Shown here piece after piece: positions 42,929 to 44,550 of a stretch of DNA of 44,550 nt (positions are counted from its first letter, which is position 1; every line of letters starts with the position of its first letter). Origin of the DNA: Glycomyces sp. NRRL B-16210. Lineage in GTDB: Bacteria > Actinomycetota > Actinomycetes > Mycobacteriales > Micromonosporaceae. A program made the position numbers and the translations under genes. Under the pieces are notes generated by a model. It was not told where the DNA came from and did not search any database. It saw only the letters and a list, made by a program, of their open reading frames with translations. Where the stretch lies: NCBI RefSeq assembly GCF_000719515.1, contig NZ_JOGR01000020.1:1-44550 (forward strand), written 5' to 3'.

Positions 42929-44107
42929 TCAGTCGCAGCTGCAATCGCAACCGCCGCAGCAGCCGCCCCCGTCCGAATCGCCCCCGCAGCACTGGCAGCA
43001 GTTGCAGCACTCGCACCACCCGCAGTCGCAGCAGTCGCGGCAGCAGCCCTCGCGCCCGCGACCGCTCCACGGGCCCTCGTAATGCTCGGCGCAGCACAAC
43101 TGACAGGTGCAGCACAGGACCGCGAAACCGCACAGCCCGGCCCAGAACCCGCGCCGCCGCGGCGGATCGCCGATCTCGTCGCCGGGGTGGAGATCCGCGC
43201 GGCGCGGGATGCCGCGGACCTCATGGCTCCGATCCGGCTCGTGGTAGCTCGCACAGGTCGAACCGAAGGCCTTCGCGACCGCGTGGCGGGCGTACCGGTC
43301 GAGCAACAGACCCGTCAACGAAGCGTCCAACAGCGAAGCGGACGCCAAGGCCGCCTTCATGTCCGCGAGCGCCCCGCGCGCCAGCGCCCGGGCGCCCTCC
43401 ACGCCGGCACCGGTCGCGGCCAGCGGATTCCAGGCCCCGCGCTCGGCGTCCTCGTCGAAGTCGTCGGCGGCATCCAGCAGATGCGCGAGCCGCCCGAACG
43501 CCGTCCCGGCGGCCCGGAACGCCTCGGCGTTGCCCGGCTCGCCGCCGAGCGTCGCCGCGTGCGCGAACAGCGCACCGGTCGCAGTCTCCGTCGGCGCGGT
43601 GACGGCGGTGAGCGGCGTGCCGGGCCCGCAGGACGCCTCGATGTCGCGCTGGCCCTCGATCACGGCGACGAGCGGTTCGACGTCGAGGCCGATCGAGCCG
43701 CCGATCGACGCGGCCTTGCGCCGCAGCCGACCCGCGGTCACGCCCGCCAGGCCCCGCGCGCCGGGCCGGGCGACGATCCCGTCGCCGTCCTCGACGTGGT
43801 CGCGCAGCTTCGCCGAGGCCAGCAGCAGAGAGGCGGTGGCCGCCAGGCGCGGCCCGCCTCCGGTCGCGACGCGCTGGCGGCGCATGCCGCGCAGGGCGCA
43901 GGGCCCGGCGTCGCGCGCGTCCGAGTCGGCGCCGAGCTGGGCTTCGACGAGGACCGAGAGGGCGAGGGCGTCGTAGTTGGTGGTGAGGCGCGCGAAGTGC
44001 CCGGCGTCGTCGCGCAGTTCCAGGCAGAGACCGCAGAAATGCCCCATCCAGCGGGGCTTGAGGTCGTCGGGGGTGCGCGAGGGGCAGGGCGCGAGGATGC
44101 CGAACAA
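42929..44107 (-). CDS. DUF5685 protein with an extreme Cys-rich C-terminal tail
   Basis: The 392-aa protein starts LFGILAPCPSRTP and has HFCGLCLELRDDAGHFARL, the DUF5685 N-terminal pattern with conserved Cys residues, followed by a helical body to about residue 325. The last 66 or so residues hold 23 cysteines (CCTCQLCC, EGCCRDCCDCGWCECC, CCQCCGG, GGCCGGCDCSC). TTG at 44107 with AGGAG 6 nt upstream was chosen because the family N-terminus starts there. Relatives occur next to secondary-metabolite genes, but function is unknown. The tail could bind several metal ions like a metallothionein, or carry lipid or membrane-linked modifications; both are inference. Confidence 0.85.
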   Translation of the reverse strand: MFGILAPCPSRTPDDLKPRWMGHFCGLCLELRDDAGHFARLTTNYDALALSVLVEAQLGADSDARDAGPCALRGMRRQRVATGGGPRLAATASLLLASAKLRDHVEDGDGIVARPGARGLAGVTAGRLRRKAASIGGSIGLDVEPLVAVIEGQRDIEASCGPGTPLTAVTAPTETATGALFAHAATLGGEPGNAEAFRAAGTAFGRLAHLLDAADDFDEDAERGAWNPLAATGAGVEGARALARGALADMKAALASASLLDASLTGLLLDRYARHAVAKAFGSTCASYHEPDRSHEVRGIPRRADLHPGDEIGDPPRRRGFWAGLCGFAVLCCTCQLCCAEHYEGPWSGRGREGCCRDCCDCGWCECCNCCQCCGGDSDGGGCCGGCDCSCD

Positions 44108-44195
44108 CGGGTCTCCTAGCTCGTCGGCGGCGCGCCGAGCGGGCTCGGGCGTGCTGCGGGGTGCGTCGCCCGGGGATTCTATAGCCGGGACGCAA

Positions 44196-44226
44196 CGCGA
44201 CCGCCGAGCGCGGGTCGGCGGTCGCG
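44196..44226. terminator. Hairpin upstream of the DUF5685 gene
   Basis: Arms CGCGACCGCCGA and complement (44196-44207, 44215-44226) enclose a 7-nt loop. It could terminate a leftward gene beyond the right edge or form in the DUF5685 leader. Confidence 0.45.
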
Positions 44227-44525
44227 TGCGGGAGGCCCGAAGAGTCTTGGACGCTCGGCGAGGAGTCCTCGCGAAGCGTCTCAATACATTAGCACATCCG
44301 CATGAATGGAGTGGCGTTTCGCGCAGTGAGCGTGCTCGGTTCGGTAGGTACGGATCGGGTCGGCGGTGCGATGGCGGCGTTGGCCAGGGAACGCGTCCGG
44401 TGGGAGTGAGCGGGCGGGCGGTGTGAAACGTGGGATGAGGGCGGGTGCGCCGGCCCCCGGGGTCGGGTGTGTCGGGTGCCGGGTCCCCCCGATGCAACGA
44501 TGACGCGGGGGTCCGACACTCGTTT

Positions 44526-44550
44526 GGGGCGTGGGGCGTGGGGCGTGGGG
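44526..44550. repeat. GGGGCGT heptamer repeat at the window edge
   Basis: The unit GGGGCGT occurs three times in a row followed by GGGG, and may continue beyond the window. Confidence 0.8.

Larger units (their letters stand above)
44108..44550. other. Right-end region without a supported gene
   Basis: No convincing frame or tRNA is seen in 443 bp. It contains a hairpin (44196-44226) and ends in a short G-rich repeat. The region around 44281-44315 is AT-richer (AATACATTAGCACATC) and may hold a promoter for the leftward DUF5685 gene. Confidence 0.45.

Noticed and set aside
44227..44525. tRNA or small gene at the right end
   Set aside because: No cloverleaf with matching arms and no coding frame with ribosome site could be found by eye.

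Overview
The window is high-GC actinobacterial chromosome. It carries IdeR beside a SigB-type sigma factor, a primary sigma factor with a long Lys/Ala-rich extension, the actinobacterial DUF3039/DUF3093/DUF3099/DUF3159/DUF3710/DUF4193/DUF7455 families, and a PknG system. From memory of gene order it follows the conserved block that runs in mycobacteria from dapF/hflX/lexA/nrdR past sigB/ideR and sigA to dut and an RNA methyltransferase. The extra genes (class II NrdJ, repeat-tailed membrane proteins, two AA10 LPMOs) suggest a Glycomycetaceae- or Micromonosporaceae-like soil organism. The family-level guess is weak; the phylum is secure.

Layout. 1-2.6 kb: 5' part of a possible DUF222-type gene, a tandem repeat, a degenerate CobT-like protein, dapF. 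2.9-8.5 kb: ACT-domain malic enzyme, hflX, a single-pass membrane protein with a VYG-repeat tail, lexA. 8.5-12.4 kb: nrdR-nrdJ behind two NrdR boxes. 12.4-16 kb: APH-like kinase, a membrane protein joining half of an Hsp70 ATPase domain to PASTA, a TetR regulator with its hydrolase. 16-22.9 kb (minus strand): a five-gene signalling operon glnX-glnH-pknG-PP2C-FHA whose FHA gene is broken by a one-base frameshift. 23-25 kb: deaminase, sulfurtransferase, lipoprotein. 25.3-34.1 kb: ideR, sigB, TRIC-type channel, DUF3039, DUF3099, dtd, a 36-bp tandem repeat, SF2 helicase, DUF7455, hrdB, LytR_C protein. 34.5-38 kb: DUF4193, DUF3093, a 70-72-bp repeat, dut, DUF3710, an OB-fold pseudogene, DUF3159. 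38-40.6 kb: two AA10-CBM2 LPMO genes with identical promoter architecture. 40.9-44.1 kb: 23S/tRNA uracil methyltransferase-like enzyme, a membrane protein, a DUF5685 protein ending in a very Cys-rich tail.

How the parts work together. LexA (SOS), NrdR/NrdJ (dNTP supply) and Dut (dUTP removal) concern DNA precursors and repair. IdeR/SigB/HrdB set global transcription. The glnX-glnH-pknG operon matches the mycobacterial amino-acid-sensing route (lipoprotein receptor, membrane transducer, cytoplasmic kinase, FHA effector), here with a dedicated PP2C phosphatase in the same operon. The LPMO pair is a cellulose/chitin-attacking module apparently inserted into the housekeeping block and probably under a CebR/CelR-type LacI repressor.

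No tRNA, rRNA, CRISPR array, prophage or insertion sequence was recognised. The most unusual items are the half-Hsp70/PASTA receptor, the zinc-ribbon PknG operon with its frameshifted FHA gene, the LPMO promoters whose operator reaches the start codon, the VYG-repeat tail, the Cys-rich DUF5685 tail and a family of intergenic minisatellites.
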